Shown: in pieces, positions 54,301 through 55,659 of the stretch
Position numbering within the stretch: the first letter of the stretch is position 1
Layout: each line of letters starts with the position of its first letter
The notes under the pieces: generated by a model
The model's database searches: none
What the model saw: the letters and a program-made list of their open reading frames with translations, nothing else
What the model was told of the DNA's origin: nothing
DNA from: Schistosoma haematobium
Lineage: Eukaryota; Platyhelminthes; Trematoda; Strigeidida; Schistosomatidae
Direction of reading: 5' to 3'
DNA: 64,000 nt
Assembly (NCBI RefSeq): GCF_000699445.3
Contig: NC_067195.1
Span: 87,972,069-88,036,068, forward strand
Program-made: the position numbers and the translations under genes

Positions 54301-55659
54301 CGCGAACTTAACCACTAGACCACCGAACCGGCATCCAGCGTTGTTAATGTCTAACTTCAACCAATCCACTGCTGAGGAGTCCCATACTAGGACGAAACGG
54401 CCGTCCAGTGCTTCCAGGTTTTCCATGGTGGTCTAGCTTCAATTGACTCATGATTTCAACCTGTGAAATTTCTAAAAATCTCCACAAAACCCATTCTGAA
54501 AATAATAATTTGTACAACTGTGAATTCACAACTGGTTTAACAATATAAATTTTTTTAAATATTAGATCAGCTTTTACTATCTTTTCGTTAGATTGTAGAT
54601 GTGATAGGTACAGTAAGGTAAAATTTTTGTGCTTTTACCTGTATTCATGATTTCCAGTATATCTGTATCTTGGTTTAGATGTAAATAAAGAGGTTGATAG
54701 GTATCTGATAAAATAATACATCTTAGTGATTTGCACAATTTCAAGTGTATATCCACTATGACATAATGACAGCTAAAGTTCCATAACATTCCATAGTGTA
54801 TATTTTTAAGAAACTCATCAAAATAGCATGATTGTTTTCGGACGTTCACGCGTAAGCTTTAGATATAAAGTTAAATATTTGACAAATAATAGAATAGTTC
54901 TAAGTAGTCATGTACATTTTGTATGTTTTTTTCTAAAAGAAAATAAGTAAACTGACTTTTATTTCTTTTTTTCCTTAACTCAGTCAACTACTGTAAACTC
55001 AACATTAGAAGATTATACATTTTGGAATTTTGGAAATATTATCTCATCAGATACAAGTGTAAATTATTCTTGTCCTTCTACTTCTTCTCCATCAACATCA
55101 CCGTCATCATCATCATTATCAGTTGATATGGATATTGATAATAATCCACCGAGTGCAAAACTTCTAGCATTCAGTGAAAACTATGAACTTGCTTCAAAAT
55201 TAATTAACTCTATAGTGAAACGAATAAAATATAGTTTAATTGTCCAAGATAATGAAAATGATAATTATAATAATGAAACGGGTAATAATAAGAAAAATTC
55301 AAAAGTTACTTCGAAAACTACTGATTGCGGAGTTAGTAGCAGTGGAAGCAGTAGTTTAAATCCATTAAGTCGACAATTTTGGACATCTAGACGCTTTTCC
55401 AGACGTTCTACTTCAGATAATGACAATACCACGATGAACTCATCTAATTCCAGAAGCAATAATAATAATAATAATGCTAAAGTTAGTGGAAACACTTTAA
55501 GGAACCTTTTACCGCCACAATCTTCATCTCTTTTAGTTTCCACAAATTTATTTACGCTAGTTCAACGATTGGCTAGTTTATGTCAACCGAAATCACTGGA
55601 TACACTTGTACAACGTCCAAGTGGTCGACGCGCTGCTGCTGCTGCTGCTGAGGTAGTTG
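3270..55659 (+). CDS. UBR1: UBR1/UBR2-type E3 ubiquitin ligase (N-recognin), 25 exons, both ends outside
   Basis: This is a 25-exon model joined by eye: every border has GT/AG and every phase matches the next exon, giving about 2,109 codons. Known family role: N-recognins bind proteins with destabilising N-terminal residues and, with an E2 of the Rad6/UBE2A type, polyubiquitinate them for the proteasome in cytosol and nucleus. Seen here, numbering from the first visible codon: UBR box at residues ~106-173 with all expected Cys/His ligands, ClpS-like segment ~370-433, helical scaffold to ~1430, basic helix ~1431-1481, and RING-H2 ligands C1553, C1556, C1743, H1745, H1748, C1751, C1780 and C1783. 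Collinearity with vertebrate UBR1/UBR2 (about 1,750 aa, recalled) is clear, but this protein is longer because of low-complexity inserts. The initiator exon was not found and the C-terminal cap domain lies past 64000. UBR1 and UBR2 cannot be told apart; invertebrates usually have one such gene. Confidence 0.93.
3629..4540 (+). other. Intron 1 left part, nothing recognised
   Basis: AT-rich intronic DNA after exon 1. I see no coding similarity, repeat family or RNA gene. Confidence 0.5.
4560..4800 (-). mobile_element. SR3/Perere-3-like fragment, highly degenerate
   Basis: The + strand order of phrases (dinucleotide-altered 'cacggattccagtcttgtag', 'gacgtggctcag', 'cagacagcattgcac') parallels the 3' coding end seen in better copies at 31574-31846 and 37325-37636. 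All frames are closed. Confidence 0.5.
4904..5649 (-). mobile_element. SR2-like RTE retrotransposon, 5'-truncated, with target duplication
   Basis: The 3' third of an RTE-clade element. Overlapping - strand frames encode [34 protein letters not shown] and [20 protein letters not shown], nearly matching the full copy at 22998-26018. It ends in the TAAG-type tail. The direct repeat AGCTTGCTACTTA at 4891-4903 and 5650-5662 is a 13-bp target-site duplication. A frameshift splits the reading frame, so it is dead. Confidence 0.9.
5855..6090 (+). mobile_element. SR3/Perere-3-like fragment
   Basis: The + strand reads [31 protein letters not shown] and [12 protein letters not shown], the segment just before the 3' end of the RTE family seen at 37325-37760. 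It is short and truncated at both ends. Confidence 0.75.
6091..6973 (+). other. Intron 1 right part, nothing recognised
   Basis: AT-rich, T-runs; ends in the exon 2 acceptor. No gene or known repeat seen. Confidence 0.45.
6974..7052 (+). CDS. UBR1: UBR1-like exon 2 (core of UBR box)
   Basis: A 79-bp exon between a TTCTAG acceptor and a GTAGGT donor. It reads [15 protein letters not shown] then [10 protein letters not shown], which is nearly identical to the N-degron-binding zinc fold of animal UBR1/UBR2. Four Cys and two His zinc ligands are visible, plus the Asp of the IDxTC segment that contacts basic N-terminal residues in known structures. Both phases match the neighbours. Confidence 0.96.
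7053..9130 (+). other. Intron 2 left part, nothing recognised
   Basis: Two kilobases of AT-rich DNA with stops in all frames. I find no coding similarity, RNA gene or repeat family. Confidence 0.45.
9135..9260 (-). mobile_element. SR3/Perere-3-like tail fragment, doubtful
   Basis: Resembles the degenerate copy near 4600 ('gtgaataaatctgtacc' versus 'gtgaatagatctgcacc'). The two may be an unnamed repeat instead. Confidence 0.35.
9395..10090 (-). mobile_element. RTE-type reverse transcriptase fragment
   Basis: The - strand frame 9459-9668 reads [20 protein letters not shown] and [17 protein letters not shown], the RT motif pair found in the SR3/Perere-3-like copy at 38063-38791. The DNA to about 10090 continues upstream RT sequence with stops. 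Divergence shows it is old and inactive. Confidence 0.75.
10091..10581 (+). other. End of intron 2, nothing recognised
   Basis: Possibly the eroded edge of the preceding RT fragment; ends in the exon 3 acceptor. Confidence 0.4.
10582..10869 (+). CDS. UBR1: UBR1-like exon 3 (end of UBR box)
   Basis: Exactly 96 codons between TTTTTAG and GTAAGA. It begins [18 protein letters not shown] and continues to the CKLH ligands, completing the UBR box. CDCGD carries the acidic residues that recognise type-1 N-degrons. The second half is a charged helix followed by a hydrophobic stretch typical of the linker to the ClpS-like domain. The exon contains no ATG near its start, so simple ORF searches miss it. 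Confidence 0.95.
10870..11730 (+). other. Intron 3, nothing recognised
   Basis: No coding similarity in either strand. Around 11250-11345 a GC-richer patch could be a decayed repeat, but I cannot place it. Confidence 0.4.
11731..12159 (+). CDS. UBR1: UBR1-like exon 4 (linker and start of ClpS-like domain)
   Basis: 143 codons after a CCCTTTTCAG acceptor, donor CAG|GTAATT. An acidic, Trp/Pro-containing linker leads to [16 protein letters not shown], the diagnostic first strand of the ClpS-like domain that binds bulky hydrophobic N-termini; vertebrate copies have a closely similar LYNDEFHSYEQ (recalled). The open frame continues upstream to 11617 only by chance, because the intron is open there. 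Confidence 0.94.
12272..12415 (+). CDS. UBR1: UBR1-like exon 5 (ClpS-like domain)
   Basis: 48 codons, acceptor TTCTAG, donor ATG|GTAAGT, separated from exon 4 by a 112-bp intron. It reads [12 protein letters not shown] and then a strand/helix region ending SNLASILM, matching the VI-TL-RAL-C segment of the UBR1 ClpS-like domain. Both borders are phase 0. Confidence 0.92.
12735..12758. repeat. Small perfect inverted repeat (hairpin)
   Basis: Arms ATTGATCAC and GTGATCAAT, 9 bp each, with a 6-base loop, in intron 5. It begins a GC-richer patch that may be a repeat insertion. Confidence 0.7.
12998..13327 (+). other. Unassigned 109-codon open frame in intron 5
   Basis: An open frame in relatively GC-rich DNA, unlike the flanking intron, reading for example [19 protein letters not shown] and [13 protein letters not shown]. 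It begins a few bases after a possible AG acceptor but has no donor at its end, and exons 5 and 6 join in phase without it. I do not recognise it; an old transposon fragment is most likely. Confidence 0.3.
13590..13662 (-). repeat. tRNA-like SINE head (possible)
   Basis: The - strand reads TGGTCTGGTGGTTAGTG followed about 30 bases later by AGATTCAAGTCC, resembling Pol III A and B boxes of a tRNA-derived SINE. The part to 13330 may be its body. Not a functional tRNA: no acceptor stem is visible. Confidence 0.4.
13861..14167 (+). CDS. UBR1: UBR1-like exon 6 (helical scaffold)
   Basis: Acceptor TTTTTTCCAG; donor GAT|GTAAGT leaves phase 1. It encodes [19 protein letters not shown] followed by basic helices, collinear with the segment after the ClpS-like domain in animal UBR1 (HPL-VEVLHSE...). 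A short Ser/Asn/Asp-rich insertion precedes the phase-1 exit. Confidence 0.9.
14480..14720 (-). mobile_element. SR3/Perere-3-like 3' fragment, degenerate
   Basis: The + strand phrase 'ccactgcaaccagtttctcttcatgccattcttgg' region (14589-14632) parallels 'gccattgcaaccaattttgagccatgtcattcaagg' of the copy near 31612. All frames are closed. Confidence 0.6.
14864..14932 (-). repeat. Family X 3' end fragment
   Basis: Holds the TTTATTTATTTATTTG tail and the 'ggtacaagagggcacc' and 'gcgccacacaaa' phrases that end each family X copy, here in reverse. Confidence 0.65.
14994..15026. repeat. (TAA)n microsatellite
   Basis: About ten AAT/TAA units, one interrupted by TAG. Confidence 0.9.
15105..15200 (+). 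mobile_element. SR3/Perere-3-like endonuclease start fragment
   Basis: The + strand reads [20 protein letters not shown], matching [17 protein letters not shown] of the copy at 49789-50352. Only the first part is present. Confidence 0.75.
15315..15403 (+). CDS. UBR1: UBR1-like exon 7
   Basis: An 89-bp exon, acceptor CTTGTTCAG, donor AGA|GTAAGA. It reads [20 protein letters not shown] and ends AIKFTR, aligning with the vertebrate segment ending FAMEFVKYY. Phase 1 enters, phase 0 leaves. Confidence 0.88.
16003..16412 (+). repeat. Family X copy 1
   Basis: A copy of an unclassified ~0.55-kb interspersed repeat, lacking its first part. Landmark phrases are 'gattccaaaccaacggtgca', 'accggctaccatg', 'aagaaaaaccacctg' and the AAATAAATAAA-type tail. 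It lies in intron 7, in sense orientation. Compare the copies at 19480, 36855/39306, 47998, 50550 and 52260. Confidence 0.8.
17269..17572 (+). mobile_element. SR3/Perere-3-like 3' end
   Basis: Starts within the coding end (cacting phrase 'atggttgggtgacatgacc'), includes the terminal coding phrase 'acactctctgtcttctctc', and ends with the TGACTGACTGA tail characteristic of this family. Confidence 0.8.
17764..17935 (+). repeat. Family X copy 2 (partial)
   Basis: Internal part only: 'ggatccacctaggggagttt' through 'ccactgccttgtgg'. Flanks are ordinary intron. Confidence 0.75.
18725..18870 (-). mobile_element. SR2-like 5'-end fragment
   Basis: About 145 bp matching the 5' untranslated end of the full SR2-like element (26090-26204): shared phrases 'gcgagttagttttctacggg' and 'aaccccatgcccaaccctcc'. 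No coding part follows, which is unusual for an element that normally truncates from the 5' side. Confidence 0.75.
19280..19378 (+). CDS. UBR1: UBR1-like exon 8 (33 codons, no ATG)
   Basis: Found by looking for the segment missing between exons 7 and 9. Acceptor CCATAG, donor TTG|GTAAGT, exactly 99 bp. It encodes [14 protein letters not shown] followed by [11 protein letters not shown], which joins without a gap to ARQLLEQNN in exon 9; the vertebrate protein has the same layout (YISDDH...LSVQMFTVPTLARHL, recalled). The exon sits alone between introns of about 3.9 and 2.0 kb. Confidence 0.88.
19480..20012 (+). repeat. Family X copy 3 (nearly complete)
   Basis: Runs from 'tttgcccccaaatg' to the AAATAAATAA tail, ~530 bp, in intron 8. 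A + strand frame stays open over most of its 5' half, reading [20 protein letters not shown] and [15 protein letters not shown], closely similar to the frame in copies 4 and 7. Confidence 0.82.
20280..20900. other. Unclassified patch in intron 8
   Basis: Slightly GC-richer DNA with 'cgctcatataaaagcag' resembling a TATA box (20739-20755). It could be part of an unrecognised repeat. No coding frame. Confidence 0.25.
21334..21389. repeat. (ATT)n microsatellite at a splice acceptor
   Basis: About 18 ATT units ending 8 bases before the exon 9 acceptor GTATTACAG. The repeat takes the place of the usual pyrimidine tract. Confidence 0.95.
21400..21951 (+). CDS. UBR1: UBR1-like exon 9
   Basis: 184 codons, acceptor TATTACAG, donor CAA|GTAAGT, both phase 0. 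It begins [18 protein letters not shown] (vertebrate ARHLIEEQNVIS) and contains [18 protein letters not shown], matching the ICDLKYIL helix. A Schistosoma-specific Asn/Ser-rich insertion of roughly 60 residues separates the two conserved blocks. A long ATT microsatellite abuts the acceptor. Confidence 0.94.
22150..22327 (+). repeat. Interspersed repeat, left arm of a distant inverted pair
   Basis: About 180 bp matching the reverse complement of 29045-29235, with shared phrases 'caccatatggagaaattcg'-like and 'ccattcagctcagagaacaa'. The family is not recognised; the - strand copy keeps a 63-codon frame ending [15 protein letters not shown], so it may derive from the 3' coding end of a larger element. 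Confidence 0.8.
22925..22989 (-). mobile_element. SR3/Perere-3-like fragment left of the SR2-like insertion
   Basis: Contains 'cagcgtaggaccggacacat' (3' end of the family) then 'gacggatatttcgcct', which in the copy at 37853 is internal, then 'tttcaatgatagac', which in the copy at 38412 is further 5'. The host element was therefore rearranged before SR2 inserted. Confidence 0.65.
22998..26018 (-). CDS. SR2-like endonuclease-reverse transcriptase, intact
   Basis: A 1,006-residue polyprotein. The N-terminal apurinic-type endonuclease shows [16 protein letters not shown] (near residue 25), [27 protein letters not shown] and the terminal [10 protein letters not shown] follows with [76 protein letters not shown] and the catalytic [10 protein letters not shown]. 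The C-terminus contains [12 protein letters not shown] and [13 protein letters not shown]. In RTE elements the endonuclease nicks the target and the RT copies the element RNA from the nick. All catalytic motifs are present with no internal stop, so the product could be active. The start Met at 26018 is the first in frame. SR2 identity is from recalled schistosome sequences. Confidence 0.95.
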   Translation of the reverse strand: MTLHGESRIPSEATRPMPLLTTRAKIFIGTWNVRTMWETGKTSQIATEMRRYNLAVLGISETHWTQAGQKRLATGEMLLYSGHEEENAPHTQGVALMLSKVARNALVGWESHGSRIIKASFKTKKEGILMNIIQCYAPTNDSNDDIKDQFYERLQSIIEKCSRKDLTILMGDLNAKVGIDNTGYEDIMGQHGLGQRNENGERFANLCAFCKSVIGGTIFPHKRIHKATWISPDHTTENQIDHICINKKFRRTMEDVRTRRGADVASDHHLVVANLKLKLKKNWTSGQTAIQRFNTAFLRDTDKLNEFKIALNNRFQAFQDLLKEEETTMEDNWKGIKETLTSTCQEVLGLKKHHHKEWISIETLDKIKERKNKKTAINNSQTRAEKVQAQAEYIEANKQVKRSIRADRKKYVEELATTAEKAAREGNMKQLHDTTKKLSGKYSKPERPVKDKEGKPITEIQQQRNRWVEYFEELLNRPAPMNPPNIEAAHTDLPIDVNPPTTEEIRMAVRQIKNGKAAGLDNIPAEALKSDVEVTTSMLYPLFKKIWEEEQVPMDWKEGHLIKIPKKGDLSKCENYRGITLLSIPGKVFNRVLLNRMKDAVDAQLRDQQAGFRKDRSCTDQIATLRIIVEQSVEWNSSLYINFIDYEKAFDSVDRRTLWKLLRHYGVPEKIVNIIRNSYDGLQCKVVHGGQLTDAFQVRAGYRQGCLLSPFLFLLVVDWIMKTSTSEGKHGIQWTAQNQLDDLDFADDLALLSRTREQIQIKTANIAAVSASVGLSIHKGKTKVLKFKAENSNPITLDGETLEDVESFTYLGSIVDRHGGSDADVKARIGKARAAFLQLKNIWNSKQLSTNIKVRIFNTNVKAILLYGAETSRTTTTTIKKVQVFINSCLRKILNIHWPDTISNSLLWERTNQLPAEEEIRKRRWKWIGHTLRKSSNCITRQALTWNPEGKRKRGRPKNTLRRIIEADMKRMNYNWKELERIAQDRVGWRMLVSDLCSFTRSNRCK
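26090..26204 (-). promoter_or_regulatory. SR2-like 5' UTR, presumed internal promoter
   Basis: Matches the two orphan pieces at 18725-18870 and 52975-53065. Non-LTR elements carry their promoter in the 5' UTR, so this is where transcription would begin; no core element is identifiable by eye. Confidence 0.5.
26205..26330 (-). mobile_element. SR3/Perere-3-like RT fragment right of the SR2-like insertion
   Basis: The - strand reads [20 protein letters not shown] and [11 protein letters not shown], matching [19 protein letters not shown] of the copy at 38063-38791. It is the other half of the target into which the SR2-like element inserted. Confidence 0.85.
26331..27115 (+). other. End of intron 9, nothing recognised
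   Basis: Includes a short open stretch (26446-26673) with no similarity I recognise; then AT-rich DNA to the exon 10 acceptor. Confidence 0.4.
27116..27283 (+). CDS. UBR1: UBR1-like exon 10
   Basis: 56 codons, acceptor CTGCAG, donor CAG|GTAAGT. It starts [19 protein letters not shown], aligning with the MQGMEEIRRQVGQHIE region of vertebrate UBR1, and ends in a hydrophobic helix. Inverted repeats flank this exon on both sides. Confidence 0.92.
27648..28758 (+). mobile_element. SR2-like fragment, sense orientation, decayed
   Basis: The 3' RT half of an SR2-like element: DRRT near 27690, then [59 protein letters not shown] and [20 protein letters not shown], interrupted by stops and frameshifts, ending in a TAAGTAAGTAA tail at 28745-28758. 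It lies in intron 10, opposite in orientation to the full copy in intron 9. Confidence 0.92.
29041..29235 (-). repeat. Interspersed repeat, right arm of a distant inverted pair
   Basis: Reverse complement of 22150-22327. The - strand keeps an open frame beginning [19 protein letters not shown]. Family unknown. Confidence 0.8.
29484..29500. repeat. (TG)n microsatellite
   Basis: Eight to nine TG units. Confidence 0.9.
29833..30015 (+). mobile_element. Sm-alpha-like SINE with tRNA head and decayed hammerhead
   Basis: The tRNA-like head has an A box in GGCTCAGTGATCTAGAGG and a B box GGTTCGAGTCC (29894-29904), the Pol III promoter. A hammerhead-like segment follows (29932-29965), but its core is CTGGGGA instead of CTGANGA and stem II is mismatched, so cleavage is unlikely. 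It ends with 'gactcatgatttcaac'. Schistosome SINEs of the Sm-alpha type are known to carry hammerheads. Confidence 0.82.
30338..30610. repeat. 67-bp tandem repeat (minisatellite), about four units
   Basis: The phrase TCTGGTTCTC (or near match) recurs at 30391, 30458, 30524 and 30591, spacing 66-67 bp, each preceded by a GGATTGAG-type block. Units are diverged by several substitutions. No coding frame runs through. Confidence 0.88.
30884..31168 (+). CDS. UBR1: UBR1-like exon 11
   Basis: 95 codons, acceptor TATATAG, donor CAG|GTAGAA. It contains [20 protein letters not shown], equivalent to SIHLPLSRTLAGLH in the vertebrate protein, preceded by an Asn-rich loop. Both borders are phase 0. Confidence 0.92.
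31341..31970 (-). mobile_element. SR3/Perere-3-like 3' end
   Basis: Begins with the CAGTCAGTCAG form of the tail. The - strand frame 31574-31846 reads [20 protein letters not shown] and [15 protein letters not shown], the family's C-terminus. The 5' part is missing. Confidence 0.85.
31971..32947 (+). other. End of intron 11, nothing recognised
   Basis: AT-rich, no coding frame or known repeat. Confidence 0.45.
32948..33052 (+). CDS. UBR1: UBR1-like exon 12
   Basis: 35 codons, acceptor AATAAG, donor TCT|GTAAGT. It encodes [19 protein letters not shown] then [11 protein letters not shown], matching VLVEYPLRCLVLVAQ and AEMWRRNGLSL of UBR1. It is strongly conserved for its size. Confidence 0.93.
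33120..33495 (+). other. GC-richer unclassified insert in intron 12
   Basis: Differs in composition from the intron around it and includes a 70-codon open frame (33280-33492) and 'ggattcgatcctgtgtcacc', which resembles a B box. It is probably a repeat of unknown family. Confidence 0.35.
33496..34462 (+). other. End of intron 12, nothing recognised
   Basis: AT-rich intronic DNA, no recognisable feature. Confidence 0.45.
34463..34608 (+). CDS. UBR1: UBR1-like exon 13
   Basis: Acceptor GTATAG, donor AC|GTGAGT, phase 2 exit. It includes [20 protein letters not shown] followed by [10 protein letters not shown], aligning with [20 protein letters not shown]. No usable ORF surrounds it because of its size, so it is easily missed. 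Confidence 0.9.
34681..34850 (-). mobile_element. SR3/Perere-3-like 3' UTR fragment
   Basis: 'agtcagtcagctacaacgta' with 'ggcacatatgtgcatcg', the non-coding 3' end of the family; no coding part. Confidence 0.8.
35428..35570 (-). mobile_element. Sm-alpha-like SINE 3' part carrying a hammerhead
   Basis: A short piece with the GAAGCTAGACCACC and CCAGGTTTTCC landmarks of the family in reverse, lacking the tRNA head. It contains an intact-looking hammerhead at 35474-35517. Confidence 0.8.
35474..35517 (-). ncRNA. Hammerhead ribozyme, intact core
   Basis: Read on the - strand: stem I CACTG/CAGTG, core CTGAGGA (position 7 may be any base), stem II GTCC/GGAC with a 7-base loop, GAAA, very short stem III ACGG/CCGT, cleavage triplet GTC. 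Every conserved core base of the type I hammerhead is present. It is antisense to the ligase gene, so it would act only in transcripts of the SINE's own strand. Confidence 0.8.
36151..36775 (+). CDS. UBR1: UBR1-like exon 14
   Basis: 625 bp. The acceptor CAATCCAG is the only AG giving the right phase with exon 13 and has a weak pyrimidine tract; donor GCT|GTAAGT. It encodes [20 protein letters not shown] and then [20 protein letters not shown], matching [20 protein letters not shown] of UBR1, followed by the [15 protein letters not shown] segment. A Ser/Gln/His-rich insertion lies between. The open frame runs upstream to 36062 but that part is intron. Confidence 0.92.
36855..37122 (+). repeat. 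Family X copy 4, left half, split by a retrotransposon
   Basis: Begins 'tagcccctaaatgccctggt', contains an open frame reading [20 protein letters not shown], and breaks at ACCATGGGACTGCA (37109-37122). The rest resumes at 39306. In intron 14. Confidence 0.88.
37325..38791 (-). pseudogene. SR3/Perere-3-like reverse transcriptase, frameshifted
   Basis: Three - strand frames in order. 38063-38791 carries [91 protein letters not shown] and the catalytic [10 protein letters not shown]. 37793-38056 carries [18 protein letters not shown]. 37325-37636 carries [20 protein letters not shown] and the C-terminus. Frame breaks near 38060 and 37790-37640 prevent a full product. Confidence 0.9.
38914..39159 (-). 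pseudogene. SR3/Perere-3-like endonuclease-RT linker remnant
   Basis: Reads [20 protein letters not shown] and [16 protein letters not shown], the conserved linker between endonuclease and RT in this family. It continues the element toward its truncated 5' end. Confidence 0.8.
39306..39520 (+). repeat. Family X copy 4, right half
   Basis: Resumes after the second target duplication: 'gatgctccactgccttgtgg', 'aaaccacctgcttcgg' and the AAATAAGTAAATAAATG tail. Confidence 0.88.
39521..40380 (+). other. Intron 14 right part, nothing recognised
   Basis: AT-rich, no coding frame or known repeat. Confidence 0.45.
40382..40450 (-). mobile_element. SR2-like shard (about 65 bp)
   Basis: Matches the SR2-like region encoding SKQLS...VRIFNTNV ('gttgacgttcgtattgaaga', 'gaaagttgttttgagttcc'). 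No tail or ends. Confidence 0.75.
40599..40894 (+). CDS. UBR1: UBR1-like exon 15
   Basis: Acceptor TTTAATAG, donor CG|GTAAGT, phase 2 exit. A basic helix leads to the proline run [14 protein letters not shown], equivalent to the PPPPPP segment of UBR1, then a hydrophobic helical repeat containing [20 protein letters not shown]. Confidence 0.92.
40895..41851 (+). other. Intron 15, nothing recognised
   Basis: AT-rich; 'caagttcgaacctc' near 41596 resembles a B box but no A box precedes it. Confidence 0.4.
41852..42001 (+). CDS. UBR1: UBR1-like exon 16
   Basis: 150 bp, acceptor TTTCTTAG, donor AA|GTATGT. It encodes [11 protein letters not shown], an acidic loop, and SVLFTLLN; it fits the weakly conserved stretch after the EEEVTF region. 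Assignment rests on phase, splice sites and order more than on identity. Confidence 0.82.
42002..42992 (+). other. Intron 16, nothing recognised
   Basis: No coding similarity or repeat family visible. Confidence 0.45.
42993..43064 (+). CDS. UBR1: UBR1-like exon 17 (72 bp)
   Basis: A tiny exon with acceptor TCATTCCAG and donor AG|GTCAGT. It reads [14 protein letters not shown] then HDDHSDLIR. Phase 2 in and phase 2 out agree with both neighbours; with exon 18 it gives the [12 protein letters not shown] helix that parallels MITWILQMFDTV in UBR1. Confidence 0.82.
43065..43553 (+). other. Intron 17, nothing recognised
   Basis: AT-rich intronic DNA. Confidence 0.45.
43554..43650 (+). CDS. UBR1: UBR1-like exon 18
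   Basis: 97 bp, acceptor TATTTTAG, donor AAG|GTAATT, phase 0 exit. It encodes [18 protein letters not shown] and a charged tail, the end of the helical scaffold before the basic helix. Confidence 0.86.
43735..44345 (-). mobile_element. SR3/Perere-3-like endonuclease fragment, degenerate
   Basis: The - strand reads [20 protein letters not shown] (44142-44333) and [20 protein letters not shown] then [20 protein letters not shown] (43918-44178), matching the endonuclease of the copy at 49789-50352. It is frameshifted and without RT, in intron 18. Confidence 0.85.
44573..44725 (+). CDS. UBR1: UBR1-like exon 19 (basic helix)
   Basis: 51 codons, acceptor ATTATAG, donor GAA|GTATGT. It encodes [19 protein letters not shown] followed by [10 protein letters not shown], a close match to the [29 protein letters not shown] helix of animal UBR1/UBR2. 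This is one of the clearest family signatures in the gene. It contains no in-frame long ORF and is missed by ORF calling. Confidence 0.95.
44726..45544 (+). other. Intron 19, nothing recognised
   Basis: A 90-codon open stretch (44963-45235) is AT-rich with no similarity seen; taken as chance. Confidence 0.45.
45545..45772 (+). CDS. UBR1: UBR1-like exon 20 (start of RING-H2)
   Basis: 76 codons, acceptor TTTAAAG, donor TTG|GTATGT. It contains [14 protein letters not shown] (UBR1: IALGPKRGPS) and ends ELVTCNLCL, whose CxxC is the first zinc pair of the RING-H2 that recruits the E2 (UBR1: VLTCILCQEE). Confidence 0.94.
45890..46125 (+). mobile_element. SR3/Perere-3-like 3' end
   Basis: From 'gactctgggtgacatgg' to 'gtagctgactgactgac', the family's terminus with its tail, in intron 20. 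Confidence 0.8.
46126..47367 (+). other. Intron 20 right part, nothing recognised
   Basis: No coding similarity; AT-rich. Confidence 0.45.
47368..47607 (+). CDS. UBR1: UBR1-like exon 21 (within RING-H2)
   Basis: 80 codons, acceptor CTAATAG, donor CAG|GTTATT. It starts [20 protein letters not shown], matching the EEQEVK...AMVLSACVQKS stretch between RING ligand pairs, then continues into a fluke-specific loop rich in Asn, His and Asp. Confidence 0.9.
47998..48425 (+). repeat. Family X copy 5
   Basis: Starts 'accacaaagccctcaaattc', includes the landmark 'gaggatccacctaggggagt', ends near 'cacccggacagtatgatac' without the A-rich tail. More diverged than copies 4 and 6. In intron 21. Confidence 0.8.
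48505..48661 (+). CDS. UBR1: UBR1-like exon 22 (insert within RING-H2)
   Basis: 157 bp, acceptor GTTTATAG, donor A|GTATGT. It encodes [20 protein letters not shown] and [19 protein letters not shown]. Similarity to vertebrate UBR1 is low here; the exon is supported by clean splice sites and by phase 0 in / phase 1 out matching exons 21 and 23. Confidence 0.78.
49023..49257 (+). CDS. UBR1: UBR1-like exon 23 (RING-H2 histidines)
   Basis: 235 bp, acceptor ATTGTAG, donor CG|GTAAGT. It contains [17 protein letters not shown], giving the Cys, His, His, Cys ligands of the RING-H2 (UBR1: GSCGHVMHAVCWQKY). The preceding 50 residues form part of a loop that is about 100 residues longer than in vertebrates. 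Confidence 0.94.
49340..50352 (-). mobile_element. SR3/Perere-3-like element with internal deletion
   Basis: The 3' coding end (49345-49560, heavily decayed) is joined directly to the endonuclease (49590-50352), so RT is absent. The endonuclease frames read [74 protein letters not shown] and, in a shifted frame, [14 protein letters not shown] and [14 protein letters not shown]. In intron 23. Confidence 0.88.
50550..50950 (-). repeat. Family X copy 6
   Basis: Reverse orientation, missing the A-rich tail. On the - strand it keeps a 100-codon frame (50625-50927) reading [20 protein letters not shown] and [15 protein letters not shown], the longest frame of the family here. Confidence 0.88.
50951..52250 (+). 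other. Intron 23 middle, nothing firmly recognised
   Basis: AT-rich. Around 51640-51715 'cagtggataacaagtta' and 'tgtgttcaagtgcc' faintly resemble a tRNA-derived SINE head. Otherwise nothing. Confidence 0.35.
52260..52800 (-). repeat. Family X copy 7 (complete length)
   Basis: Reverse orientation, from the TTTATTAATTTATTTGAA tail (52274-52291) to 'gcatttgggggcataaat' (52783-52800), ~540 bp. All landmarks of the family are present. Confidence 0.88.
52975..53068 (-). mobile_element. SR2-like 5'-end fragment, second orphan
   Basis: Diverged match to 26090-26204: 'gataaccccatgctcaaaca', 'ggggcttaggacctatagt'. It lies about 70 bp upstream of the exon 24 acceptor. Confidence 0.65.
53136..53484 (+). 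CDS. UBR1: UBR1-like exon 24 (last RING zinc pair)
   Basis: 349 bp. The acceptor is a tandem TTAGCAG; both choices (first coding base 53133 or 53136) keep frame and differ by one residue. It encodes [17 protein letters not shown], the final CxxC of the RING (UBR1: GEYLCPLCKSLCN), then an Asn/Thr-rich insert and a helical segment. Donor GCG|GTATGT, phase 0. Confidence 0.92.
53485..54150 (+). other. Intron 24 left part, nothing recognised
   Basis: No repeat family or coding similarity. Confidence 0.45.
54153..54352 (-). mobile_element. Sm-alpha-like SINE, complete, antisense
   Basis: On the - strand: tRNA-like head (A box in GGTGGTCTAGTGGTTAAG, B box GGTTCGAATACC, about 54270-54335), then the hammerhead region, then the 3' part ending 'gactcatgatttca'. 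The hammerhead (54199-54242) has its core but stem I and stem II each carry a mismatch. Confidence 0.82.
54357..54470 (+). mobile_element. Sm-alpha-like SINE 3' part, sense
   Basis: Lacks the tRNA head; starts at the hammerhead and ends 'gactcatgatttcaa'. It is the inverted partner of the preceding copy, so the two can pair over about 85 bp. Confidence 0.85.
54367..54410 (+). ncRNA. Hammerhead ribozyme, intact core, sense
   Basis: Stem I CACTG (54367-54371) with CAGTG (54406-54410); core CTGAGGA (54372-54378); stem II GTCC/GGAC (79-82 and 90-93 of this hundred); GAAA (54394-54397); stem III ACGG/CCGT; cleavage after GTC at 54405. It lies in intron 24 on the transcribed strand, so it would be present in the ligase pre-mRNA. 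Confidence 0.8.
54471..54983 (+). other. End of intron 24, nothing recognised
   Basis: AT-rich to the exon 25 acceptor. Confidence 0.45.
54984..55659 (+). CDS. UBR1: UBR1-like exon 25 (low-complexity, last exon seen)
   Basis: Acceptor TTAACTCAG; strongest donor G|GTAAGT at 55660 (phase 1), with a second possible donor GAG|GTAGTT at 55653 (phase 0). It encodes Ser/Pro-rich and Asn-rich runs, a helix around [17 protein letters not shown], then [14 protein letters not shown] and a run of six Ala codons, all GCT, before EVV. Its place corresponds to the linker after the RING. The downstream exon was not found before the CTG tract. Confidence 0.82.
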
